A stretch of DNA of 64,000 bases from positions 5,795,135 to 5,859,134 of the forward strand of contig NC_135255.1 in the NCBI RefSeq assembly GCF_964204865.1, in the 5' to 3' direction. The stretch comes from Styela clava. Taxonomy: Eukaryota > Chordata > Ascidiacea > Stolidobranchia > Styelidae. The notes below the pieces were generated by a model. The model saw nothing but the letters and a program-made list of their open reading frames with translations. It had not been told where the DNA came from and did not search any database. Of this stretch, positions 11,296 to 24,315 are shown piece after piece (within the stretch, counting starts at the first letter, position 1; each line of letters opens with the position of its first letter). Made by a program: the position numbers and the translations under genes.

Positions 11296-13405
11296 ATCTA
11301 GCCCATGTAAGTAGTTTTCATATTATATTACTACTTAGCACGTTGATGATGATCCATCATAGCGCAACTGTGACGTCACAAAAGTTCTTTACGCAATTAT
11401 CCGGGGTGCCGGATACATAAAAACTAGCGAGATACTTGTGGCAGGTTTTGCTTTTAAACGCTGTTAATTAATTGCGATTCTAGTAATGAAATGACGTAAA
11501 AACTGGCGCGCAAAGATCTCGACCATGTGGTTCGTTCTAGCGTGCATTTATGTGCATTATGGAGAATTGTGTTCACGCAACTTCCCATTTTGCATTTGAT
11601 AGAAGCATTGGTTAGTCTTATGTGTGATTAATACGTTTATCCGCTTCTATTTCTCCCCAAAGATAAAAAGTGCATACTGTAGAAGACCTCTGATTTCTGC
11701 AAACGACCAATAAAATACAAGATGAATTAATTAAATTTTATATTTTCCCATTCTATTTTCGTTAATTGGGAATCCATTAATCATGATGAGGCTTTAGAAA
11801 AATTTCTCGATAGTACCTGATGCTCTAACTCTAAAAATAATTGCAAAAGAATCATAGTCTTTATTAAGATATAGGAATAAAAGACATTTTTCACAAGGGC
11901 GCCAGGTGTTTGAAAAACGTTAAGATCATCAGTGATTGAGCACCGATCTATTCACGGTAAGTAGCTGAAACAAATATGATGGGTTTGTAATTATTTTGTA
12001 TATTTTAGACATTATTGAAAAGGAATATATATATATATATATCTATGTTTGTCATGATATATATATATATACACAATGATTGATTCTTCGTTAGGGTTCG
12101 GGTATGATCGTTTGAAAATAGAAAAATAAAATACTATGTAGTCTAGTCTCATTTGGGCGTATTCGTCAGGACTGTCGTCCGTAGTAGAAGTCTTAACTTA
12201 TAAAAATTCACCGCCCTCCATAGACATCACATATGACTGTAATCTAAAGATAAAGCAATATCCTGTTATCGCGATGCCATACGCTGTCGGAGATCTGCGT
12301 TCCCGCGTCTTGTAACATGAGTGCCGGAAACAGCGACGCCAGCAGTGAATGGGAAACGTGCTATTATTAAACCCATTTTAACCTTAGATGGGCCAGGGCC
12401 GTTGCAGCTTGTTTTTTTTTTGTCCGCGTAAGGCCGAGCATGTTATTACGCATTTTTTCTAATTTGCATGTTGGATATCAAGAGAAAAAAGTGTATTTTA
12501 GAGTGTAATCATTTTTCTTGAGCGTATTCATGAGCAAGAGCTTTTTACGAGTTGGATGTATGTCATATAGTAAAAATAGCGAGTAGGATTGTTTTATATG
12601 ATGTGAAATTGTTCGAAAGTATGAATGCCAGATAGTTTGAATATTCGTCATATGCGAGACAATGAGGAAGACGTTACAGCTAACGTATGCAACTTATATG
12701 ACGCAAAACTGGAATTGTTTCGAAAACAAAATAATTATATAAAGTCATCATAAAGTCTCCATAATATTATGACGAGTTTACGTAAACTTTTTCCATATGC
12801 GAGGCAAGTGCGTTCAGCAAGTAGCCACCAAGATGAATCTGCACAAGAAATTGCTCATTCACTGAAAAATATTTTATTTATTTTCGCACATAAACAAACA
12901 GTAGGTGTCATCACAAAAACACTGCAATTAGGAAAGGAGCTTCATTTCTATCTTTGTATACCGTGCAGCTAACATTTCTATCGTGTCATTTATTAGCTAC
13001 ATCAGCGTGCGATTCATTTCACCTCGCCTAACCAACATAGAACCAATAACAGAAGTTCAGGAAAAATCTGGTTATTGAAACGAGGTAAAATGAACAATGA
13101 TCGTTTCAGAAGTTGAATCCGTGTCATGAATTTCCGTTTTGAAGCTAAAATAATTTCCGGCAGTCCCTAACCACGTGTTCTCTTCGTGTTGAAGAATCCG
13201 CGTTGGCGTTATGCACAGCGTAACAATGATTAGGCGGCAACTTTGAGCGTTCAATCAAACGAATGTATAACAAAAATTGATCGTGGTGGCATATATTATA
13301 ACGCCTGTTTTTGACATGTTCGTGACCGCCGGAAATGGCATCATAATATATAGTTATAGTGTACATAACCGCACTGTTGTAATTTTTTATTTTCGAAACT
13401 CACAT
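11296..13405. other. Spacer upstream of PLAC8 gene 1
   Basis: AT-rich sequence. It holds two (AT)n tracts at 12025-12042 and 12057-12071. Short open frames such as 12769-12972 have no recognisable motif. The last few hundred bases should contain the promoter of the gene at 13477, but no TATA box can be assigned with confidence. Confidence 0.5.
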
Positions 13406-13476
13406 ATTTCCAGCCTAATATAAAATCGAAGAATTTTTAGTGAGGCTTCCTAAGCGAGACACAAAACATCTCCGAA

Positions 13477-13797
13477 ATGGCAGAATTTAAACATGGATTA
13501 TGCGGTTGCTTTGATAACTGTGGATTGTGTCTGATTACCTATTTTGTCCCTTGTTATACCTTTGGAAAAACGGCTGAAGCAGTAGGTGAAGGATGCTTTC
13601 TATGTGGGGTTGCTTGGTTGTTTACTGGATGTATTGCCGGGGGAATAATTCGTGGAAAAGTACGAGAACAAAAAGGAATCGAAGGAAGCGGGTTAGGAGA
13701 CTTTCTCGTCCATTGCTTCTGTCCATTCTGTGCAATTATTCAAGATAATCAAGAAGTTTGTGGCAGCTCATTGGGAGAATCAATGGCGCGTGTATAA
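13477..13797 (+). CDS. PLAC8-domain (cysteine-rich) small protein, array gene 1
   Basis: A single-exon frame of 106 residues, the usual size for animal PLAC8/cornifelin-type proteins. It shows CGCFDNC (residues 9-15), PCYTFGKTAE (25-34), a hydrophobic cysteine-containing segment at about 41-58, RGKVREQKGIEG (59-70) and CFCPFCAIIQD (80-90), and ends SMARV. PLAC8 proteins are small cysteine-rich, membrane-associated proteins; plant relatives act in organ-size control and metal transport, while animal roles are mixed. The biochemical function here is unknown. The ATG opens directly into the conserved core. An acceptor-like tract ending CATATTTCCAG at 13413 lies 63 nt upstream, suggesting a 5' UTR intron or spliced-leader site. 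This copy has an extra Cys at 95. Confidence 0.93.
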   Translation: MAEFKHGLCGCFDNCGLCLITYFVPCYTFGKTAEAVGEGCFLCGVAWLFTGCIAGGIIRGKVREQKGIEGSGLGDFLVHCFCPFCAIIQDNQEVCGSSLGESMARV

Positions 13798-15864
13798 GCA
13801 TACCCACAAAAACGAAAATGTCTAAGATAATTGTTGCTTACAATTTGTGCCATAAATTTTTCAAATCGTCAAGAGGAATGTAATCGACAGGCTGAAATAC
13901 TTGTGTCAAACGTTTTTACTAAATTACTGGATTTTCTACGTGTATTATATCTTTTGTGACAATGAATGGCACTGAAAGAAATATTATCAAGAAACGAGGG
14001 CACCCAAAATTGGAAGAGCTGAGAGCTTCTTTGGAGTACAAATTTTTTTCGTTAATATTGTCAATAATGCTTATGCAAATTTTTATTTGATGCAATACGC
14101 ACGTTTGCGCGAATCGCATGACATATTTCCTATTTTATGTATTCATGTATATGGATCTATATCAAAGATTTATACATCTACCATCTTTTACATTCTTGAA
14201 AATATCTGCTTGATTGCTACTTCATACTCATAGTAATATATCACGTAAAGTAAATTTTTATGTCAATTTTATGAACTCTTTTCCAAACTAAGTTAATTGT
14301 TTCTCATTTTCCATTCGAGCAAAGCATACATGCGTGCTATGCATAGACATGAATACGTTAGAGTGACTCTGATAATTTCCGCAGGTATGATTTATTCTAT
14401 TAGTATAGTCAATATTGACACAACAAAAATAAACAGTAATATTTATATAATGAGTGTTATAATGAAGCTGAGTCGAATTAGAGATAAATGTCTTGCGATG
14501 ATATTTTTAGTCGTAAATCACATCATTGTTTCTTTTAAAAGCAATCTTGTTTACCAAATGTATATTTATCATAATTAAAGTTTAAGGCAAAATAAAGGGT
14601 CATTATTGGTACAATCTTTCCAACTAAAAACCTTTTGAACTTTTTCCAGACTTTTTCAAAAAGTTCACATGGGTATTTCCGCTTCCCCATGGTATATTTC
14701 ACTAATATATATATATATTCACAAATGCTTATTCGGAGAATAAAGTAATTATACAGAGGAAAATCTTTTCATATTATGCAGTTATATACAGCCGGGATAA
14801 ATGCATATACGTTACACCGAACCTGGATGATTCCAGACGTCCTAAACGAGTTAAGTAGCTTCGTACATGTATTGTCTAGAGTCCTAGACAGGGTTTTCGA
14901 AAGGAAAAAGATGCATTTACAATAAATGCGTTCAAAAATTATTATCTTTTTTAAATAGAAACCATGGCGGGTAATAATTTATGCTGCCACAAACCAAGAT
15001 ATGTAGTAATTCAGTGAAAGATTAAAAATTCATCTTCTTCGTAGCAATTAATAGAAGAGTTCAAGTCGTGTTGTTTGGGTCTGGTGTCTATGCTCTGTAA
15101 TTTCGAACGATAAGTTAATAAAAAAAATCTTTTGCTCAAATCTTGATTAACTTGCCCTTAGAGTACGGAAATGACCATGGCAAGAAACGCCGTGGTTTGT
15201 TCGTGGCAGGAGCTGCCATGAAGTGGTCATAACTGCGACTCCAAAGCAACTTCAAAAGTTTAATAATTTGAACAAAACGATGCTATTAATGGTTTCATTG
15301 TTGGGGTTGTTGATGTCGATATTTCGTCACCTAATAGACGAATCGATTCCAGTACTTGCAGAACTTGCGAAATATTCTCACTAAGTTGCTTTGGCGAATA
15401 TTGCGCCACCACGTGTCATTTCACCCGACTTGTCCGCAAAACCCAAAAAACAACTAAGTCCTTACCGGAACCAATTTGAGATGATAAAGTGATTGAACAA
15501 TGGGGTTAGCTCATTTCAACCTCATCCTTTTAGTTATTTGACCTTCGTGGTCACGTAATTGAGCATTGCTCTATTATAAAATATATTATTTATACGATGG
15601 TCTGAGTCTGAGTGACTCAAGTAACTACTAACTACGCTATCATCAAGAGCTCTGCACCGAATGTCATACAAACAACTCAGTATATAATTAGTTTTCTATA
15701 ACAGTACATCTCTTCGTATAATGGCATTGGTTAAATCCGCGTTGTAGTCAATTATCTGATAAACTGTATGATGCTCAACTCTCAAGAAATCGTTTCCATT
15801 AAAAAATTAAACCTCATTTATATTATCCCACTACACAGTACTAAAAAATTCTGGAATGAAAATT
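13798..15864. other. Spacer after PLAC8 gene 1
   Basis: The 3' UTR of gene 1 lies at the start of this stretch, but no close AATAAA is obvious; one occurs near 14590. A short (AT)n tract lies near 14705. Nothing else is recognised. Confidence 0.45.
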
Positions 15865-15950
15865 GGTACTCCCGTAGTCTCGTATGTACCAGGTTAAGGT
15901 TAGGCCATAATTAGTTACCTCCATATTGGTACATACACTTCTAGAGCGAC
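15865..15950. mobile_element. Short MITE, family K copy 3 (internally deleted)
   Basis: It begins GGTACTCCCGTAGT, contains GGTTAAGGTTAGGCC, and ends with the inverted partner ATTGGTACATACACTTC. Only 86 bp remain of the roughly 235-bp family length. TGAAAATT and TGAAATTA flank it, a 6-of-8 match. Confidence 0.65.
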
Positions 15951-17340
15951 TGAAATTAAATTTCTTCTTGCAGGAAACAACAAACGATGACGCCATCGAA
16001 ATTTTGAATGATGTTTTCACACATGTGATAATGTGTCACGTAAATTTCCAAGATAGTTCATAAATCCACATATAGCATGATGCTCAATATATCTTTATCA
16101 TCGTTTGCAGCACCGCCCTAGAGTTTGTCATAACCGTGGCAGGCCGTATAATCTGCGAAGGAATCACTATGTATCTAGATATATATATAAGTATAATATC
16201 ACAAGTGCAGTTATGTTAGGTTTGTTAGTTAGTTTTTTGTATAAAGTAAATAACGATATAATATGTAAGCATTTTTTATTCAAAAGTTTAGTCCGCATTT
16301 ATAGTTATATACCGGTAATCATTATAAATGATGATACGTATAATTTTTAAAACATTTTACACTTAAATGCAAGTTTATTTACATACTTTTATAACATTTT
16401 GTGTCATAATTTCAACCCGCCAAATAAAATTATGGATAGGCGAGTAAGGGCCACTTCAATGAATTGAGTACCTCTTTCCCGAGTAGTAGCTACAGCTAGT
16501 TACAAATGGAGACAATCAGGCGATATTGAACGTTGTAAGTAGACAGGAATGCTTAGGTGCAGTGAAGTTCTGATCTTAAATTTATGGTTAGATCGAAATG
16601 AAGGATGTGAAAATGAAAATCGTATTGGAAGATAGAGAGTGACTAAGTTTTTATCTAAAAAATTAATGAATGTATGAAAGACAACAGATGTGCGTTACAT
16701 TACTCATATTTCCATCTTTTTAAATTTAATCTTGCTTCATGAACGTAATTTGACGAAAAAGACTTTCAGACTTAAAGTGCCACCATCTGACCGTTTTAAT
16801 TCCCTGCAAAATAGAAAGCAAATTCTGGGCTTGGTATGAATATTTCCTCAGTATCTCCATCCGAGCAGTATTATCATAAAAACTCTATTCAAGAGAACTA
16901 CCCCGACTCCCGTTTGACGGAATTTTCAATTTGTGCCCCAATTCCACGTGAAAAGTTGAAAAAAAAAGGATTTTTAATTGGACGTATCGACTTTCGACTC
17001 CTAGATCAATACAATTTTCGAACTCTTCCCCATACTCCCTTATGCTCTGGGTTCGAACAGATCTCAACGATATATATCGACTGCAGGGTGACGCTAGCAA
17101 TACACTCACGTTCAGTAAATACTTTCATATTCGTTCCGACGAAGAAGAAGGCCAATAACATGCATGGCTTGTTCATATGGCGAGCCGTGGTTCCGGTATA
17201 CCTCTGATTTAGGAATTATATCTTTACCTACGTCTTGGTGCATACACTTCGATGGTAGAGGAAGTCGCAGTTCTTACTACGTGAACCTTTCTACAGTGGC
17301 GAGAAATCCTGCAATCTTTTCGCACATAATTATCCCCGAC

Positions 17341-17445
17341 AGATTTCGAATTTTGAAACCCACGTCCGGTAATCTTCGGCACAATGCCAAGTACGTTCCT
17401 GAATCTTAGCACAATGCGCCAACCGCTGAGTTGAAGTTTAGTTCA
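17341..17445 (-). repeat. Possible tRNA-derived SINE head
   Basis: On the minus strand CAACTCAGCGGTTGGCGC resembles a tRNA D-arm with Pol III A box, and GTGGGTTTCAAAATTC downstream resembles a B box with one inserted base. Between them a stretch of about 31 bp is present twice (GGCGCATTGTGC and GGCATTGTGCCG begin the two copies). It does not fold as a normal tRNA. The region to about 16980 is less AT-rich than its surroundings and may be the SINE body. Confidence 0.4.
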
Positions 17446-19121
17446 AGCACCTCAGTCTGCAACATTGGGCTTCTCGGCCAAATAGGTAGCCATCATACCA
17501 AGAAAGATATTCTCAAGTGAAGGAACATGTTTTTTTTTGGTTAAAGTCGAAACGGCCATCAGAAACGCGGTCACTACAACAGATTAAATTGCGGCCATTG
17601 TGAGGCCTAATCATCCAATAAAACTATAAATACGTAGCAGAAAAAGTCATAAATTCATAAAGTAATGTATGAATGTGAATATTTGGCAAAGTATTACAGC
17701 TTGTTGTGTAAGCATATGTGATATTGGAATACAACTATTGATTACTTCCTTTGAAAGCCTCTCTCTTTACGATACAAATTTCCTGAATAATTTCAAATAG
17801 GCGAAAACGAAATTACAACATAGTTGAACTATTAATACGACTTTTCACGATGCTATGTAACACGTACTCGAATGAACCGGGAAGACTTACTTATTCCCAC
17901 TAAGAAATTCAATTATTTTATATGCGAGTTTACTACCAGATATAACGGGTGCTATTGTTAATTTTGTGAAGTCTACCAAGAGAGTACTATAGGCATATAA
18001 AAAGCTTGATTTAAATTGTCTGGCGCAAAAGGCTTAAATTGTTGAAAGCGCCATATACTTTTGATACTACACACACACACACGTTGTGAAAAGCCTTTGG
18101 CAAATTTACGCAACCAGTTCATATCTTTAGTGAAGAGAATTTTACAGAGTAGGAGACTTTGAGAAAAACCATTAATATAAAAAATTGCCGCCAACAAGAA
18201 ATTTATTAATGGATTGAAAATTTTTATCCAATCTAGTGCAGCAGCTGAATATCTTTTCATGATACCAAAAGAATGTTTAAAATAAATAATCGTATTTATT
18301 GCTTAGAGAAATCTTTTCAATACTTGATAATCCAAAAACCTTCCAAAGCAATCTGGCTTTACGTCACTTTGATATAAAGATTACCGGATACAACTCGTTG
18401 CTTTGCGTTCAGTTAAGATCAACCTTTATCGTTTGGGCGTGAGTTTTACAATGCCCCCACACACAATGCTTGAAAATGAAATTGAATTGCCGTGTAAAAT
18501 ATATTGCACTTGGAAGACACTCATATTGTATAAGAAAAAATTGGTCTATACTGATTTTATTACTGCGTTCACTGAGAAATGAAATCATGTATTATGTGTG
18601 GCGCGGGTGTTTAATTGCAAGCAAAAATGTCTCACTATGAATCAGAAAGACAGCGGAAATAGCGTAGGATCATGCCTCATCCGGCTATTCTGCATTTATG
18701 ATAGCTATAACAATAAAGAGGGCGTTTGATCACCTGCCAATAAGTTTATACCGAACATACTACTTCTTAGGGAGATAACATTCGATCAACCTGACTAAGC
18801 ATTTAGACTGTAAGAATGCTCTGCGTATAACTTGTAAATATAGTTATTATCAAGATCGAATAGTAAGACATGCCTAAGTGTCGTCATGCAGCTCATGTAC
18901 AAAGTCGCACGTTTGGAGCTACAAAATGTTCCTCATGTATTTTCAATATGGTTTGGATTTTATCTAGACGTTGTCATTTTACATACTAGGTAATTCCTCT
19001 ACCTCTTCATTTTGTGAGTGCTAGTAAGTTTAATTGAATAAAAAATGCATAGGTCTATTTGTATGTAAAATCTAGTATGCAACCTGGATTTTTTGTAGTT
19101 AGATATATATTGTGAATATTT

Positions 19122-19335
19122 GGCGCTCCAGAAGTATGTGTACCAATATGGAGGTAACTAATTTTGTTCGCCTACTTAATATCAAGCTGTGACTTGGGAC
19201 GGAAGACTATCGGTAGGGATTATATTCACTTGGCTAACACAGACAGTCCCCGAACTCGTAATAGAACTAAAATAATGAAAATTGGAATAAAATTATGGCT
19301 TAACCCTAACCTGGTACACATACTACGGGAGTACC
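19122..19335. mobile_element. MITE, family K copy 4, perfect 8-bp TSD
   Basis: It starts GGCGCTCCAGAAGTATGTG and ends with the inverted partner ACACATACTACGGGAGTACC. GAATATTT is duplicated exactly at 19114-19121 and 19336-19343. It contains TTAACCCTAACC near its right end. This copy fixes the family boundaries and the 8-bp target size. Confidence 0.88.
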
Positions 19336-19710
19336 GAATATTTTGCTCATCGAGCGAAAACTCGATTTTTTTTAATGTTTTATAGTGAGAAATTCGAATA
19401 AATGATTTTATTTAGCAAAAATGATCATGAAGTGTCAAAGCCTTACTTAAGCGATGTTCTTTAACGCATCTTTTAATTTCTATTCTCCGACATCTATGAC
19501 AGGGGATCAACGTCGTATTCTTGCGAATCTGAAAATATAAAGACTTTATCCATAATGTCAAATCATGTTTGTTGGCATAAACAGCTCAATAGTGAGTGCG
19601 ACGCGGAAGCATATCGAAATAGGAAAGTTCATTCCATACGAGGCATGTTGCATATTAAATTGATATCGGAATGTCATCGCCTATGTTTTTTCTGAAACTC
19701 ATATCAGTTT

Positions 19711-19822
19711 CGGTATTTATCTAACTTTGGATTTCAGTTATGGTATTTATCTTACTTCGGATTTCCGTTATGGTATTTATCTAACTTTAGATTTCAGTTA
19801 TGGTATTTATCTATAACTTTGG
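19711..19822. repeat. 30-bp minisatellite, about 3.7 units
   Basis: Units begin at 19711, 19741, 19771 and 19801, each opening with (C/T)GGTATTTATCT and differing by a few bases. The last unit is partial and carries a small insertion. Confidence 0.85.
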
Positions 19823-22800
19823 AATTCACATCTATTTCAAATTTGTTAGGTTTAGCTTCCTGTTTAATTTGGATGCATAATTTACGGGTAATAAATTGTG
19901 AATTACAATTAAATGATTCATTTTTTATGCACAATCGAATTGTTTACTAACGAAAGTATATCCATTCGGTTTTATAAATTTTTTGAGTCCGATACCAAGA
20001 ACACTGCATATGGGTTACTTTATTTTCTGCTTACTAAAGTTTTGGATGAGTAAATAGAGTTTCTTCCAAATAGGAAAGTTCAAATTTAACATAATATGGT
20101 TATTGACTCCTGGTACCAAAAATTCCTTACAAAGTTATGATCACAGATAATGATTCTAGGTAGATGGGTGAATACTGTACCGACTCGATATAATTTTAAA
20201 AGCAGTTTTCATTGGCTATGATTTGAGTAGGTAGACGACCAAAAATAAGTACCGATCTTTATGAATAAGATTGAGAGTCTCAATATGCGGCACCACTGAT
20301 ATTCCTTTTAAGTTTAGTTTAAATGAGTACAAATACGGTTGATATTTTCCTTCGATATTCACCTGGCCTTCAATTACTTACTGCACTGGAGCATATTTGC
20401 ATGTTCGTGATTTGAAAACAATCAAATAATAGGCAATAATGCATAATTAGCAAAGTAAATGAATTTGGCTTGAGAAAATTGCGTTCCTTCTTGAGAAATA
20501 CAATAGAGATGAAAAGCCCCCCGTGAGTGTCGTTCACGTCACGGTAAAATTTCCTTTCAATTGGGCGCGCCTTTTCTTTTGTATTTGAAAAAATGCCAAT
20601 TCGTTTCCTTGTGAAAAAAAAGTAAAAATATTTGAATTTTAGTTTAGTGATACTAGTTTATCAAGGATGATCTATAGATGCACAGTACAATACATAGACA
20701 CATCACGCGTGATGAATGAAATTCAAGCGAATTCACGCATAGGACCGGAATTGTCTCAGTATTTTTATGCGGTCATCCGTAACGGAGTTTATCCTCACTT
20801 TTTCAAACCCACGCCGTTTGTATTTAGCCACTTCCTTATACTAACAATTGATATGATGGTTGTTAGCCTCAATATTAAGTTGCTATGCGAAGCGTTTCGA
20901 AAGAGTTTGTATCACTATTGTCGTTAGGAAAAGTGTTGAAGTATACGTCTTAATTTATTGAAAAGTTTTTCATTATTATGTGCGACATGGAAGTGGTATA
21001 TAACATTTTGACACCAATAAAAGGAAGTTTATGTTACCATAGGACATAAATCAATAGCCAGGTTTCAAAACATGTTGGTCTGATAAGTTAGTTTAGTATA
21101 TCTAATAATTGATTTTGCGTTTTACTAATATAGCACGGAATCAAGTATAGTTGAAAAGGCAATTGAAAATGCGTATCTATTGAATATCTAAACTTGATTT
21201 TTCAACTGTTTATAGATGTAGAACAAATATTAGGACTGCATAAAAAGAATTTAACTGGATTTCAAAACTTTCCTTTACTTAAATTGCAAGTAACGATCAA
21301 TAATTTTTTAAAAATTTCAGAATCTGTTGACCTGCACAGAAAGTTGTTCATGAAATAATATCAGTGAAATTAGTTTGCCGTTTGTTTCGCAGATTGAATA
21401 CAAATTAATTATTGTATCTGGTGTACAGTTGACTAATTTAATTTAAATTCTATCAAGTATATAGAAAAATATCAAAATGTCAGTTGATGTTTTATACAGG
21501 TTGGATTAGGATTAGATAAATATTTAGAAAGAAACTTATTCGGTGGTCGATAAACAACCGAGGTATCTCTTAATTCTATTGTAAATTTTAAACATTACCA
21601 TTGCGTTGTCAGAGTTGTCGAAAATAAAATACAAGCTATACGTTTTTTCCATATAAAATGTTTTGTATTTTTCTTTTTAGGTGCGTTGAAATCTCAGCGA
21701 ATAAACATAATCATGCTTCCATAATCTGTAAAGCGTAAACTAAAATTTATCATTTGACATGATTATGGTCGTGGTTTTATCCCAAACACTTTATGTTTAA
21801 AACTTGATGATTGTGTTCTAAACATGAATATTAAGTGTGGTCAAAAAGAATTTATATATTTTCAAGAAACTTGAACGGTAGATTGTCATTTCAGTTTTTC
21901 GTATTATTACGATTCTAAGTTTTGTACATGGTTTTTCGTTTAAAGGACTGGAATCGCAGTTCGACATATTGCCCATGTCTTCAAGTCAATAATTTGGATT
22001 CGGGTATTGCTAGACTGTGATGGCTTGCACATTTGAAATAAGTGGTAAAATTTTTGTGACTGAATCTCTCATTATTTGAGGTGAATACCAACATAATATT
22101 CTCCGAAACGACCACAATATTTTCAGCACCGTGTATTATTTGTATTATTAACTAAGGAATCTATGATTGATATTCAATTATACTGTCTCGTTGTAAGAAA
22201 GTCAATTTTTGATACGGATAGTTATTAATAGTGAACTGCTTAAATTGCTTTGTGTATCCGGCTCATTCGGGTTCAAAATGATTTATTTTAATAATTTTAT
22301 ATTTTGCCTACATTACATTGCTGGATATATAATTATATATGCTGCATTGAATTCAATTCTAATACTAAACGTAGTTTATTGAGCTGAGTTCATCTGAGTT
22401 CGTACTTATTTCCCACATGAACATAATACCAAATTTAGGATTCCTATTACTTGTGTCACTACATAAGATTCACGTGATAATGTTTATTCTGGCCTCAGCA
22501 CAAGCCACATTTATGGAAATAATTTAAATTGAATTAGTTGAATACCGAAGCATGTAGTCGTATGATGAAGATCAGCATTTTGGCAAGTAAGGGAAAACCA
22601 GATACCGATTAATACTTAATTAAGCGAACATATCCTTACCGCGTCGTGGCCCTTTTGCACTAACGTATTATTTGTATCGTTAATCTAATGAGTAAAGTAA
22701 TAGTTAGTAAATAAATACTAAAAGGGTCACATAGCAATATTATTTGTACAACATTTTATTTTATTCTGCAATTGAACCGCTAGAGCATACAGGTAATGCT

Positions 22801-23895
22801 AGTTGTCAGAAAAGATTTTGCTATTTATTGTGTGGATACAAGTATAACTGGAAATTTGGATAGATGGAGCCTGAATTGTAGCGGAATGCAAAGTCCATAT
22901 GCTCGAAATTAGAATCACAGTATCGCGCTTACCGGCCATTCAAAATATATATCATATAATGAAGATATTCGCAGCTACCAATTCATTGTCAATGATTAAA
23001 GGTTAATAGGCATGAATAGGATCGACGTGTGATAATTCAGTGAAGGGTGTCGACGAATACTTTAAAACTGGATTGTATTCAATTCAAGTACAAATTAGAA
23101 ATGTGCAATGTCTTTAAAGAAAATTGAAAACGACTCAACACAGCGTCCCACGCACAGTTTGAAATCAATCAAGGTATCAGGATGTCCCCACATACGAGGG
23201 CCGGTAATTCTATTTGACCGAAACCAGTTATTTGACCTGTTGTTTTTTGAGTATATGGCACAAAATAAAAACACTGCATTAAAGAATGCCAGGCCAGAGT
23301 ATTCTGAGTTATAATAATATATAATATAATATAGTTATATAGTATAATATAGTTTTTGGCCGCCAGAGAGAAAAAAAATTTCAGGCAAACATTATTCCAC
23401 AATTTTATCTGTTGATCTGAAAAAAAAAAATTTCGTATACAGTACTGCATTACCATATCTCCAACGAACAATACGTGTTTGTACATACCAATGTGTCATT
23501 TACACAATTGGTTTATTTGACATCTAGATGTTTTTGTTGTATCTCACGAAATACCCGCATGTGACGTTATGCTAAATTTTTATTGTTTGAAACAATATGA
23601 AATTTCCCAACTTACATGTCTTACAATTTTATAAATAAATATGCCAATGCTGCGTTTCACAACACTGTTTGCAATAGGGCGTTATGCAGAAGAGTAGAAA
23701 CATAGATACGGGGAGCTATAAATTCAGTAAACATTTGGATTGAGTAATTTACTGGCCACATCTATCGTGCTATACTTAGGGTACCTCACTAGACACTAAG
23801 ACCATTCTTCTACTTAAGTAGTTTCGCTATGAGTGAGCAACCTATTGGTTACATCTCAGTATTATACTTAATGCATTTCATATTTGAAATTCCTG
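19823..23895. other. Long AT-rich spacer upstream of PLAC8 gene 2
   Basis: About 4 kb without a supported gene. Small open frames at 20667-20927, 23108-23314 and 23169-23486 (minus) have no recognisable domain. A low-complexity ATAATATA run lies near 23310-23350. Confidence 0.45.
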
Positions 23896-23968
23896 TATTT
23901 TTTTAGCTAGATAACCCACTGCGAGAGTAATATAACTAAACTTTAATTTTACATCAACAAATAATAAA

Positions 23969-24289
23969 ATGGGAGAATATCAACACGGATTATGCGGCTG
24001 CTTCGATAACTGCGGAGTTTGTATTATCACGTTTTTTGTCCCCTGCTATACCCATGGAAAAACCGCTGAAGCTGTTGGAGATGGATGCTGTCTTTGTGCC
24101 ATTGCCTATGTTTTTACTGGATGTATTGCCGGTGGAATTATCAGAGGGAAGGTCAGAGCAATGAAGGGAATCGATGGAGGCGCATTAGGCGATTTTTGCA
24201 TCAGTTGGTTCTGCCCGTTTTGCGCCTTGATACAAGATCATAATGAAGTCGTTGGATCCGGCATGGGAGAGGCTATGGCACGAGTATAG
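23969..24289 (+). CDS. PLAC8-domain small protein, array gene 2
   Basis: An intronless frame of 106 residues, most similar to the copy at 31454 (both have MGE(Y/F)QHGLCGCFDNCGVC and RAM(K/R)GI). It has the core motifs PCYTHGKTAE (25-34), CCLCAIAYVFTGCIAGG (40-56), FCPFCALIQD (81-90) and ends GEAMARV. The hydrophobic cysteine-rich middle suggests membrane association; function is inferred only from the family. An acceptor-like tract of Ts ending TTTTAG at 23906 lies 62 nt before the ATG. AATAAA at 24310-24315, only 21 nt past the stop, suggests a very short 3' UTR. Confidence 0.93.
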   Translation: MGEYQHGLCGCFDNCGVCIITFFVPCYTHGKTAEAVGDGCCLCAIAYVFTGCIAGGIIRGKVRAMKGIDGGALGDFCISWFCPFCALIQDHNEVVGSGMGEAMARV

Positions 24290-24315
24290 ATTACACTGAC
24301 TAAGATAAAAATAAA

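Noticed and set aside
13145..13366. Minus frames just upstream of PLAC8 gene 1
   Set aside because: Two overlapping frames in the probable promoter region with no motifs.
16836..17207. 123-codon + frame
   Set aside because: Overlaps open frames on the other strand and a possible SINE body; no protein family recognised.
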